Shown piece by piece: positions 1 through 5,801 of a stretch of 6,747 nt of DNA; the stretch's first letter is position 1; each line of letters starts with the position of its first letter. The notes under the pieces are model-generated. The model was not told where the DNA came from. It made no database searches and saw only the letters and a list, made by a program, of their open reading frames with translations. The stretch comes from Rhodopirellula sp. (lineage in GTDB: Bacteria > Planctomycetota > Planctomycetia > Pirellulales > Pirellulaceae). The position numbers and the translations under genes are program-made. The DNA lies in contig PAXU01000080.1 in NCBI GenBank assembly GCA_002714565.1, forward strand, positions 54,053 through 60,799. The letters are read 5' to 3'.

Positions 1-1320
1 AGCTACAAAGTAGCCATCGGTTGATTGAGTCTCCACGGTCGCAACGACATGTCCGTTATGTATGAGCTCTAAGCCTTTGAAGTCGGTGCGTCCCTTACCC
101 GTTGCGTTAACCTGTACGGTGTTACTCCCCGACTCCAATTGAATCGTGGATCCAATATCTCTCTGATTGGCAGTGAATGAAATAATCGGTCCATTCGTGA
201 TGAAGGACTCGCCTTTTCGCAGTGCCGCCAGCCACTTGTTGCTTGTCACTCGTCCTCTAATTGGGACGTAGGCTCGCGAGTAATCATAAATGAACCAATC
301 TGTGCCGGTAGAAAATGGTACCTGCATACCTACATTCAGGTAGCGATAAAACGTAGCGTCGTAACTACCGACGCTGCCGCCATCGAAGATGTTCTGAGCA
401 TGGATGAATCCGAGAGTCCAGTTTGCGATGTCTTCGAGCCCGAAGTCGTTATGACACCAAATCACGGTGCCACCGCTGCCGCGTGCCGCGAGAATGCCCT
501 TTTGTACAGGCCGGCCATCCGAACCGCCGCGCATGATGCCAGGACCAATGCTGACTGGCCGCACGAGTTCGGGGATGTCCAGTAACATTACGTGTCCCCA
601 ACCTTCACCACCGATTCCGAAATTGTGACGATGCTCCTCACCGAATCCAAGTGTTACTTTGTCCGTGGAGATTGCATGGAGCGAAGATGGAGTGAATTGA
701 TTTGTAATGTACTCGCGTTCATCCGGGATTCTGCGGAGATGGGAAACCCAGACGAGTCTGAGGTCATCGGATTCCGGTACGAGTTGCAAATAGTCGGTCG
801 CCTGTCTGTATGTCTGACGCATGATATGAACATGCGTGTTACCGGAAATCATTCTCTGCTTAGCTAAGTGGCTAAAACGTTCCAGATTCACAGGAATCAC
901 CAGTTCCCGATTCTTGACGGTTGTCAAATCAAAATCCAGTGTTACCATTTTAGACTCGATGCCCTTTACGATGTCGATCGATACTTCCTGGCTGGGAATG
1001 TCAACGAAGCTGGATTCATCAACGGTGTACCAGAAGTTGTCACGCTCAATGACGCCAGTCAATTCAAGTGGCTCTCGGCCACCATCAGCCGTGATCTGTG
1101 AGATTTTAATTGTCCCGGCGCCGGCGGATTTTTCAGGTGCCAGGCCAATTCTAAACCGGAGCCGCGTGTGTCCTTCCGTCAGCGGCACGTCATTGCTTTC
1201 ACGCTGTTGTAGCGCGAGTCGATGAAGCGTGCGCCACATGCTCGGTTCTCTTGCATGGATTGAGGTCGTGGAAAGAAGAATTGAGAGAGTCAGCAGTAAG
1301 GTGCGAGTGAAGTGCCGCAT
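1..1320 (-). CDS. Secreted CehA/McbA-family PHP-like metallohydrolase, 3' end outside window
   Basis: Reverse-strand reading gives 440 codons without a stop, from an ATG at 1320 to the window edge, so the C-terminus is missing. Residues 1-23 look like a Sec signal peptide: basic start (MRHFTR), a leucine-rich core and an Ile-His-Ala cleavage site. Residues 24-155 are a beta-rich N-terminal part. The PHP-like domain follows, with candidate metal ligands in SGNTHVH (His163, His165), VSHLRR (His194), GEEHRHNFG (Glu228-His232), WCHND (His290) and STGTDWF (Asp341). A later SFITNGPI block (372-379) is typical of CehA/McbA proteins. Family members are metal-dependent hydrolases, best known from carbaryl hydrolysis; the substrate here is unknown. 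An in-frame ATG at 1368 lies inside the upstream terminator hairpin, so the 1320 start, with a weak GAAAG upstream, is preferred. Family call is from recognised motifs, without a search. Confidence 0.85.
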   Translation of the reverse strand, partial: MRHFTRTLLLTLSILLSTTSIHAREPSMWRTLHRLALQQRESNDVPLTEGHTRLRFRIGLAPEKSAGAGTIKISQITADGGREPLELTGVIERDNFWYTVDESSFVDIPSQEVSIDIVKGIESKMVTLDFDLTTVKNRELVIPVNLERFSHLAKQRMISGNTHVHIMRQTYRQATDYLQLVPESDDLRLVWVSHLRRIPDEREYITNQFTPSSLHAISTDKVTLGFGEEHRHNFGIGGEGWGHVMLLDIPELVRPVSIGPGIMRGGSDGRPVQKGILAARGSGGTVIWCHNDFGLEDIANWTLGFIHAQNIFDGGSVGSYDATFYRYLNVGMQVPFSTGTDWFIYDYSRAYVPIRGRVTSNKWLAALRKGESFITNGPIISFTANQRDIGSTIQLESGSNTVQVNATGKGRTDFKGLELIHNGHVVATVETQSTDGYFVA

Positions 1321-1351
1321 AATAGTGCTTTCATAGGTCAGGGATCGAAAG

Positions 1352-1388
1352 AAAAACGGGAGCCACATGACGTATGTGACTCCCGTTT
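1352..1388 (-). terminator. Intrinsic terminator of the molybdenum hydroxylase operon
   Basis: On the minus strand an inverted repeat pairs 1354-1362 with 1380-1388 (9 bp) and 1364-1368 with 1374-1378 (5 bp). There is one C/A mismatch between the two helices and a 5-base loop. The minus-strand transcript then continues in a U-rich tract (TTTTTCTTT, the first bases shared with the stem). It lies 36 bases past the stop of the 78-aa gene, as expected for the operon end. It separates the operon from the metallohydrolase gene downstream. Confidence 0.9.
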
Positions 1389-1424
1389 GATTACACGATT
1401 AAGTGTTGTATTTGCTACTCCCAA

Positions 1425-1661
1425 CTAGGAGTAATTCTTGTAACAACCTCGGTTGCCGGTGCAATCACAACGGTTTACATCTTCCTGGTCTGGTCCGACG
1501 ATATGCTGGGTGACATTGCACCAGCAATATTGAGCACCTTCTTCATCCGGATGGTCAGGCTTGTAGAGACTTCCTGTCACGTACATCGCCTTGCTTCGCA
1601 GATGAATGCAAGCGGGTTCGTCGGTCAGACCGGGTACTTCGTAATTCTTTTCAAATGCCAT
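1425..1661 (-). CDS. Small cysteine-rich protein, last gene of the operon, function unknown
   Basis: This is a 78-aa protein without a signal peptide or membrane segment. Its six cysteines are Cys18, Cys46, Cys48, Cys65, Cys67 and Cys73, so the second half reads CxC-x16-CxC-x5-C. His20, His37 and His53 add further possible metal ligands. The arrangement suggests a bound metal ion, an Fe-S centre or disulfides, but matches no named family I can assign; it resembles conserved hypothetical proteins of planctomycetes, from memory only. The start is well supported: a GGGAGG ribosome site lies 9 bases upstream, and the ATG begins two bases after the FAD-subunit stop. Translation is therefore probably coupled to the FAD subunit, which argues for a role with the hydroxylase such as accessory subunit, maturation factor or electron-transfer partner. 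The intrinsic terminator follows directly. Confidence 0.85.
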   Translation of the reverse strand: MAFEKNYEVPGLTDEPACIHLRSKAMYVTGSLYKPDHPDEEGAQYCWCNVTQHIVGPDQEDVNRCDCTGNRGCYKNYS

Positions 1662-1663
1662 GA

Positions 1664-2650
1664 TTAAAAACCTCCCGTTTCCAAGCCAGCAGCCCGAAGG
1701 ATTGCGCGTTTGACGGCAACCATCGACATTTGGACTTTATATTCATTTTGTGATAGTGGTGTTGCCGGTGCGACTGCGGCACGTCCTGCTGCTTCCGCAA
1801 CTTCAGGGGTAACCGGTTTGCCGACCAACACCTGAACGGCTTCAGCAGAAACCCACGGCGTTGGTGCAACTTGTCCCATCACAACACTAGCTTTACGAAC
1901 AATGCCATTTGCATCCATTTCCAATTCAGCGGCTGCTGCTGCAAGTGGATACTCAGGACCAGCACCGTGACGTACTTCGTACGTGGCGTTGGTCGCCGAT
2001 TGTTTTGCAGGCAAAATCAAGTGCGTTAATAACTGATTTGAATCCAGAACCGTTTCGCGATGATGTTCGCTACGTGGTGTTCGGAAAAATTCAGCCACCG
2101 GAATGATTTGCTCTTGGTCGTTAGGTCCAACTAAGCGGACTTGTGCACCAAGAGCGATTAGGGCAGGCCCAATTCGACTTCCGGAAACGTACTTAGCCGC
2201 CCCGGTATTCCCAAGGATCGCGTGATAACGGTTATCACCTTCGACCACCTGTTTGTCGTCCAAAAGTCCCGTGCCGTTTCTAAAGAACCAGCAGCGGGGA
2301 CGTTGGCAGATTTCGCCACCTATCGTTCCCTGCGACTGAAGCTGCATACTATTTATGCCAAGGATGGCATCCGTTACAGCCGGGTAGTTTTCCATGTATG
2401 GAAATGCCAGGATTTCATCCAGAGTCACAGCAGCGCCGATGACAACGGAGCCATCCTCCAACTGCTCGATATTCTGGAGAGACTGGATCTCCATAATGTT
2501 TACAACACGCTCTGGCTTGATGATCATCTTTTTCATCAGGCCAACTAAATCTGTACCACCGGCAAGGATTTCCGTTTGGCCTGGCTGTGCAGACAGCAGG
2601 GCAACGGCATCCGATTCGGTACGTGGTTCGGTATATTCAAACGCTTTCAT
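1664..2650 (-). CDS. FAD-binding (medium) subunit of a xanthine dehydrogenase-family enzyme
   Basis: This 328-aa protein has the usual length and layout of the CoxM/YagS-type flavin subunit. The N-terminal FAD domain (about 1-210) contains the AGGTDLVGLMK motif (30-40) and the second flavin motif GTIGGEICQRPRC (108-120). The C-terminal CO-dehydrogenase flavoprotein-type domain is about 215-325. It would take electrons from the Fe-S subunit onto FAD and pass them to an acceptor. The loop after residue 115 resembles the YagS/PaoB loop that carries a [4Fe-4S] cluster. Here only Cys115 and Cys120 are present, and they are the only cysteines in the protein, so that cluster is unlikely. The start is fixed by GGGAGGA (2657-2663), 6 bases upstream. 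The gene lies 20 bases after the large-subunit gene and two bases before the 78-aa gene. No signal peptide is visible; export would rely on the Tat-bearing partner. Confidence 0.93.
   Translation of the reverse strand: MKAFEYTEPRTESDAVALLSAQPGQTEILAGGTDLVGLMKKMIIKPERVVNIMEIQSLQNIEQLEDGSVVIGAAVTLDEILAFPYMENYPAVTDAILGINSMQLQSQGTIGGEICQRPRCWFFRNGTGLLDDKQVVEGDNRYHAILGNTGAAKYVSGSRIGPALIALGAQVRLVGPNDQEQIIPVAEFFRTPRSEHHRETVLDSNQLLTHLILPAKQSATNATYEVRHGAGPEYPLAAAAAELEMDANGIVRKASVVMGQVAPTPWVSAEAVQVLVGKPVTPEVAEAAGRAAVAPATPLSQNEYKVQMSMVAVKRAILRAAGLETGGF
1671..1676 (-). promoter_or_regulatory. Ribosome binding site of the 78-aa gene, inside the FAD-subunit coding end
   Basis: The minus strand reads GGGAGG, 9 bases before the ATG at 1661. 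The bases belong mostly to the codons for Gly326-Gly327 of the FAD subunit, so the C-terminal Gly-Gly codons double as the Shine-Dalgarno of the next gene. Confidence 0.8.
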
Positions 2651-2656
2651 GTCAGG

Positions 2657-2663
2657 TCCTCCC
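2657..2663 (-). promoter_or_regulatory. Ribosome binding site of the FAD-subunit gene
   Basis: The minus strand reads GGGAGGA, 6 bases before the ATG at 2650. It lies in the 20-base gap after the large-subunit stop, unlike the two other internal operon junctions, where the ribosome site is inside the preceding gene. Confidence 0.75.
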
Positions 2664-2670
2664 TAATCGC

Positions 2671-4905
2671 TTAAGCGTTCTTAAGTGCTTCAAGAACTCT
2701 TTGTGGTGTGTATGGTGCCGTGGAAACACGGGCACCGATCGCATTGGCAACTGCATTGGAGATCGCAGCAACCGGACTGATTGCCGGAGGCTCACCATTA
2801 CCAATGACGCCACGCTGACGTTCTGATTCTGGTTCGTAAAGTTCGATCTTGATATCGCCAATATCGCCAAGTCGGGCGAGTTGGTAATCAGCAAGTTCCG
2901 CGTTGAGTAATGCTCCGGTGGCCGGATCAGCAATGCGTTGCTCGTAAAGAGCAGCAGCGATGCCCATGATGACCGCACCGTAGATTTGGCTCTTGCAAGT
3001 GACCGGGTTGATGACGAGTCCTTGATCCTGAACGGCCACGAACTCTTTCATCTTCACAACACCGGTATCGAGATCGACACAGACGTGTGCCATCTGGACA
3101 CCGCCAACGCCGCTATTGGAAAGCGGGCTTGCATCACCACGAGTGTGACCTCGTGTAATCTCCAGCGGCTTAAGTCCAAGAAGACCACAGGCTTCTTTCC
3201 AGCCAAGTCCTTTGTCCTTATTACCTGCCACATGGATGCGTCCGTCAGAAGCAACCAACGTTCCGGCATCCGCGCCGATCTTCTCAGCAACTTTGCCCTT
3301 AAGAACAGTGAGTGCATCTGTTCCTGCACGACGGTGCGATTCGGATACAGCACCGACGGTTGTACTACCACCTGATGCTCCGGAGAAAGGATAAGTGGAA
3401 CTTCCGTAGTTAACGGTCACCTGATTCGTCGATAATCCGAGTGTCTCGGCGAGAACCATGGCACAAACCGTCTTTGTTCCGGATCCGATATCCTGCGTGC
3501 CGCAGAAACTGCTTACACCACCGTCCGGATGAATCTTCACGGTACATTCGCTGGTGTTGGCAACGCCGCCCCAGGTGTGAAGTGCCATTCCAAGCCCTTC
3601 CACGATGGAACCGTTGCGTTCACCTTTACCGTGTGGATGCCATTTGGCCTTCCAGTCGATCAGTTTTGCACCGATCTTCATCTCTTCGGTGTATACATCA
3701 GCCTTTTCATTGTTCGCATTGACCAAGTTAGCCATGAATACGTCATAGCTATCCTTGCCCATCGTAGCAGCGAGGTCATCAATCGCAGTTTGCGTGATGG
3801 CACATGCTTGTGGATGGTTGGGAGCACGCCATGCTCTGGCACGAACCAGATTGGTGCGAACAGCAGTTGCTTTCCGGCGGTAATTCGGTGGTACTAAAAC
3901 ATAAGGTACAACCGTATGACTTACGCCACTACCACTTACACCAGAAGTACCCCAGTGATGCGAATCCCAAACCTGGACAACGCCGTCGGCGTCAGCACCA
4001 AGCTTAACTTGCAGATAACCAGATGGTCGGTTTCCACCAAGCTTGAGTTCTTGATCGCGTGAAAGCATGAGCTTCACAGGCCGTCCGGTCCGTTTTGAGA
4101 TTCGAGCGGCTGCAATGCCCCAGTAATCCGGTGCAAACTTGCTTCCAAATCCACCCCCAATGTACGTACATTCGACATCGACGCTGTCAGCAGAGATTTC
4201 CAAGTCGTTTGCAAATCCTTCGTCGGTGCCGGAGACGTTTTGCGTGGATAGATAGGCCTTTAGTTTATCGCCTTCCCAAGCAACGGTACTTCCGTGAGGC
4301 TCAAGGCAACAGTGTGTAATGGCATCGATACCGTAGTAGCCTTCTACGACGTGCTTGGATTCTTTGAATATCCGCTCGATTTCAGCGTCCACCCATTCAT
4401 CTTCGTCATCATCGTCGCCCGGCTCATTGATGGTCTCGACCTTTCCACCACCACGTGCCGTGACGCCGGCTTCCTCTGCACCTTTCAAATCACTGTCGGA
4501 AGTGAAGCTGTCGAGTACTTCGTAATCAACCTTCAGTGCATCGACGCCTTCAGCAGCAGCGCCTTCAGATTCAGCAGACACGATGGCCAAAAGCTCACCT
4601 TGCCATTTGATTTCTGAGCCCGCTTCAGCGTGTGGCAGGATATGGACGTCAACAACACCAGGCACTTTCTCAGCAGCCGTGGTATCGATTCCATTGATTC
4701 GACAGTGGGCATGCGGTGAGCCAAGTGCTTTGGCAATCAGCTGGTTCTTTAGATTGACGTCGTAAGTGTACTTGGCCGCTCCGGTACTCTTTTCAATACC
4801 ATCCATTCGTTCATGGTCTTTGCCAATCACTTTGGAGTCCTTGCGGGACGGCCAGCTGTAAGGGCCTTGCGGGCCTTGAGCTTGTTTATCTTCTACTTGT
4901 GCCAT
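2671..4905 (-). CDS. Molybdopterin-binding (large) subunit of a xanthine dehydrogenase/aldehyde oxidase-family enzyme
   Basis: This 744-aa protein has normal length for a PaoC/CoxL-like subunit. The a/b hammerhead domain is about residues 38-130. The first molybdopterin-binding domain (about 185-395) contains STQNVSG (220-226), the glycine-rich GGGFGSKF (250-257) and RAWRAPNHP (357-365), which matches the substrate-binding arginine region. The second (about 430-720) contains GTQDIGSGTKTV (469-480), SGASGGSTT (508-516) and GNGEPP (702-707). Glu705 aligns with the catalytic glutamate of xanthine oxidase (Glu1261), so the active site appears complete. The protein hydroxylates a heterocycle or oxidises an aldehyde or similar substrate at Mo; the actual substrate cannot be told. 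There is no own signal peptide. A very acidic stretch (164-170, DDDDEDE) sits in the linker before the first Mo domain. The start has a strong ribosome site inside the end of the upstream Fe-S gene, two bases away. Confidence 0.95.
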   Translation of the reverse strand: MAQVEDKQAQGPQGPYSWPSRKDSKVIGKDHERMDGIEKSTGAAKYTYDVNLKNQLIAKALGSPHAHCRINGIDTTAAEKVPGVVDVHILPHAEAGSEIKWQGELLAIVSAESEGAAAEGVDALKVDYEVLDSFTSDSDLKGAEEAGVTARGGGKVETINEPGDDDDEDEWVDAEIERIFKESKHVVEGYYGIDAITHCCLEPHGSTVAWEGDKLKAYLSTQNVSGTDEGFANDLEISADSVDVECTYIGGGFGSKFAPDYWGIAAARISKRTGRPVKLMLSRDQELKLGGNRPSGYLQVKLGADADGVVQVWDSHHWGTSGVSGSGVSHTVVPYVLVPPNYRRKATAVRTNLVRARAWRAPNHPQACAITQTAIDDLAATMGKDSYDVFMANLVNANNEKADVYTEEMKIGAKLIDWKAKWHPHGKGERNGSIVEGLGMALHTWGGVANTSECTVKIHPDGGVSSFCGTQDIGSGTKTVCAMVLAETLGLSTNQVTVNYGSSTYPFSGASGGSTTVGAVSESHRRAGTDALTVLKGKVAEKIGADAGTLVASDGRIHVAGNKDKGLGWKEACGLLGLKPLEITRGHTRGDASPLSNSGVGGVQMAHVCVDLDTGVVKMKEFVAVQDQGLVINPVTCKSQIYGAVIMGIAAALYEQRIADPATGALLNAELADYQLARLGDIGDIKIELYEPESERQRGVIGNGEPPAISPVAAISNAVANAIGARVSTAPYTPQRVLEALKNA

Positions 4906-4907
4906 TG

Positions 4908-5495
4908 CTAGCCTCCCTTCACAACGTTGGTTACAGCGTCAATGACGTTGGAGTACGTGCCGCAGCGGCAGATATTTCCGTTGAGTCCGTTTCGGATTTC
5001 GTCATTTGAGGCATCTGGGTTTTTGTCCAGGAATGCTGAAACTGCAACAACAAAACCTGGTGTGCAGAACCCGCATTGCTGAGCATCTGCTTCGACAAAT
5101 GCTTTCGGGATATCTGTACCAAGACCTTCAACCGTTGTGATCTCTTTCCTGCGACATGCAATCGCCAGAGTGGTTGAAGCCATTTTTGGTTTGCCGTTGA
5201 TCAGTACAGTACTTGCACCACTGCTACCATCCATGCTCACAGGTTTGGCACCGGTGAGATCCAGTTGGTAGCGAAGTGCTTCTAGCAAAGTTGTTCGCGG
5301 TTCGACTTCGACCGATACATCTTCGCCATTAACGTTGAGTGTTATTTTCTTTGATCCGCTGACCACTTCCTTGGAGTCGGCAGCAGAGACCTCGCTCGCT
5401 TGCTGATGAAGCGACGCGGCCGCGGCAACAGCGCCGGATCCCTTGAGGAATGCGCGACGATTGAAGCCGTCAGTTTTCTCATAAGAAGCTGACAT
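4908..5495 (-). CDS. Tat-exported [2Fe-2S] (small) subunit with a degenerate N-terminal cluster site
   Basis: This 195-aa protein is the first gene of the operon. A twin-arginine signal, NRRAFLK (12-18), is followed by an alanine-rich segment (22-27). This is the usual way folded periplasmic molybdenum enzymes are exported, with partner subunits carried along. The ferredoxin-like domain is about 50-125. The C-terminal helical [2Fe-2S] domain (about 128-192) has QQCGFCTPG and NICRCGT, giving Cys141, Cys144, Cys176 and Cys178; the spacing x2-x31-x1 is as in CoxS. In the ferredoxin-like domain the four expected cysteines are Ser87, Ser92, Ser95 and Ser107, with spacing x4-x2-x11 preserved, so this cluster is probably missing. 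The rest of that domain is well conserved (STVLINGKP, TTVEGLG), and the reading frame is intact. The start is supported by AAGGA (5504-5508), 8 bases upstream. Confidence 0.93.
   Translation of the reverse strand: MSASYEKTDGFNRRAFLKGSGAVAAAASLHQQASEVSAADSKEVVSGSKKITLNVNGEDVSVEVEPRTTLLEALRYQLDLTGAKPVSMDGSSGASTVLINGKPKMASTTLAIACRRKEITTVEGLGTDIPKAFVEADAQQCGFCTPGFVVAVSAFLDKNPDASNDEIRNGLNGNICRCGTYSNVIDAVTNVVKGG
4912..4919 (-). promoter_or_regulatory. Ribosome binding site of the large-subunit gene, inside the Fe-S gene end
   Basis: The minus strand reads AAGGGAGG and lies within the final Lys-Gly-Gly codons (193-195) of the Fe-S subunit, followed by six bases that include its TAG stop and then the ATG at 4905. 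This favours translational coupling. The arrangement mirrors that at the FAD/78-aa junction. Confidence 0.8.
5175..5237 (-). other. Plant-ferredoxin-type cluster site with Cys-to-Ser at all four ligand positions
   Basis: Codons on the minus strand are Ser87 AGC (5235-5237), Ser92 AGT (5220-5222), Ser95 AGT (5211-5213) and Ser107 TCA (5175-5177). In the family these positions are C-x4-C-G-x-C-x11-C; here they read S-x4-S-G-A-S-x11-S. The AGC/AGT codons are each one base from TGC/TGT. The only cysteine left nearby is Cys114, which is not at a ligand position. Confidence 0.88.
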
Positions 5496-5496
5496 G

Positions 5497-5516
5497 CGAC
5501 GTGTCCTTCGACGTGT
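5497..5516. repeat. Short direct repeat around the ribosome site of the Fe-S gene
   Basis: CGACGTGT occurs at 5497-5504 and again at 5509-5516, a 12-base period. The intervening bases hold the complement of the AAGGA ribosome site (5504-5508) of the Fe-S gene. It may be chance or a site for a regulator of translation; there is no further evidence. Confidence 0.4.
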
Positions 5517-5529
5517 GTGTAAACTACTC

Positions 5530-5549
5530 GTCCCACTGACAGTTGGGAC
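5530..5549. promoter_or_regulatory. Palindrome in the predicted operon leader
   Basis: GTCCCA (5530-5535) and TGGGAC (5544-5549) form perfect 6-base arms around an 8-base centre that itself contains CTG and CAG. The element would lie about 8-27 bases after the predicted transcription start of the operon. It could be an operator for a dimeric repressor or a leader hairpin. No known regulator motif was recognised. Confidence 0.4.
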
Positions 5550-5563
5550 TGATAAGTGCCTCG

Positions 5564-5592
5564 ATTCTAAGCCTCTTTGAATTCAGTTTCAA
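5564..5592 (-). promoter_or_regulatory. Predicted sigma70-like promoter of the molybdenum hydroxylase operon
   Basis: On the minus strand TTGAAA (5587-5592) and TAGAAT (5564-5569) are separated by exactly 17 bases. Each box differs from the consensus at one position. Transcription would start near 5557, giving a leader of about 60 bases before the ATG at 5495. This is the only strong match found upstream of the operon. Planctomycete promoters are not well defined, so it remains a prediction. Confidence 0.55.
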
Positions 5593-5801
5593 CTTTCTCA
5601 CGACAATTGCTCCAATTACATGCGTATTCAGGGACAACATATCCGCTGCCATGGGTGAAGAATCAGGATCTTGAGGATATACTGAATCTTCCATGACAGA
5701 CTCGAGTTGCCCAGTGATATTACCGCTGGAACGAGCTGCGTGACTTAGACACATCTTGAGAAACCTGCTCCTGCCTACACCTGATCGAAAGGAAACCTAA
5801 C

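Larger units (their letters stand above)
5496..5801. other. Divergent intergenic region between the operon and the 226-aa gene
   Basis: About 306 bases separate the two divergent starts. The half next to the operon holds its likely promoter, a palindrome and a small direct repeat, listed separately. On the plus-strand side I found only the ribosome site AAAGGA (5788-5793) of the 226-aa gene and an isolated TATACT (5678-5683) with no good -35 partner. A 76-codon reverse-strand reading frame (5524-5754) spans most of the region; it lacks a good ribosome site and overlaps the promoter, so I treat it as chance. Confidence 0.7.

Noticed and set aside
836..1225. 129-codon plus-strand reading frame
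   Set aside because: It is antisense to the metallohydrolase frame, which has a signal peptide and metal-binding motifs; the other plus-strand frames in 400-1101 fall for the same reason.
1321..1368. Earlier in-frame ATG at 1368 for the metallohydrolase
   Set aside because: The ATG lies inside the terminator stem, and the extension would place 16 residues in front of a normal signal peptide.
4908..5495. Fe-S subunit as a pseudogene
   Set aside because: The frame is intact with Tat signal, correct spacing of all serine positions, a perfect second cluster motif and a good ribosome site; decay would not be confined to the four ligand positions.
5678..5683. TATACT as a -10 box for the 226-aa gene
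   Set aside because: No -35-like hexamer lies 16-18 bases upstream, so it was not annotated as a promoter.
5524..5754. 76-codon reverse-strand reading frame upstream of the operon
   Set aside because: It has no convincing ribosome site, no recognisable motif, overlaps the best operon promoter, and is of a length expected by chance.
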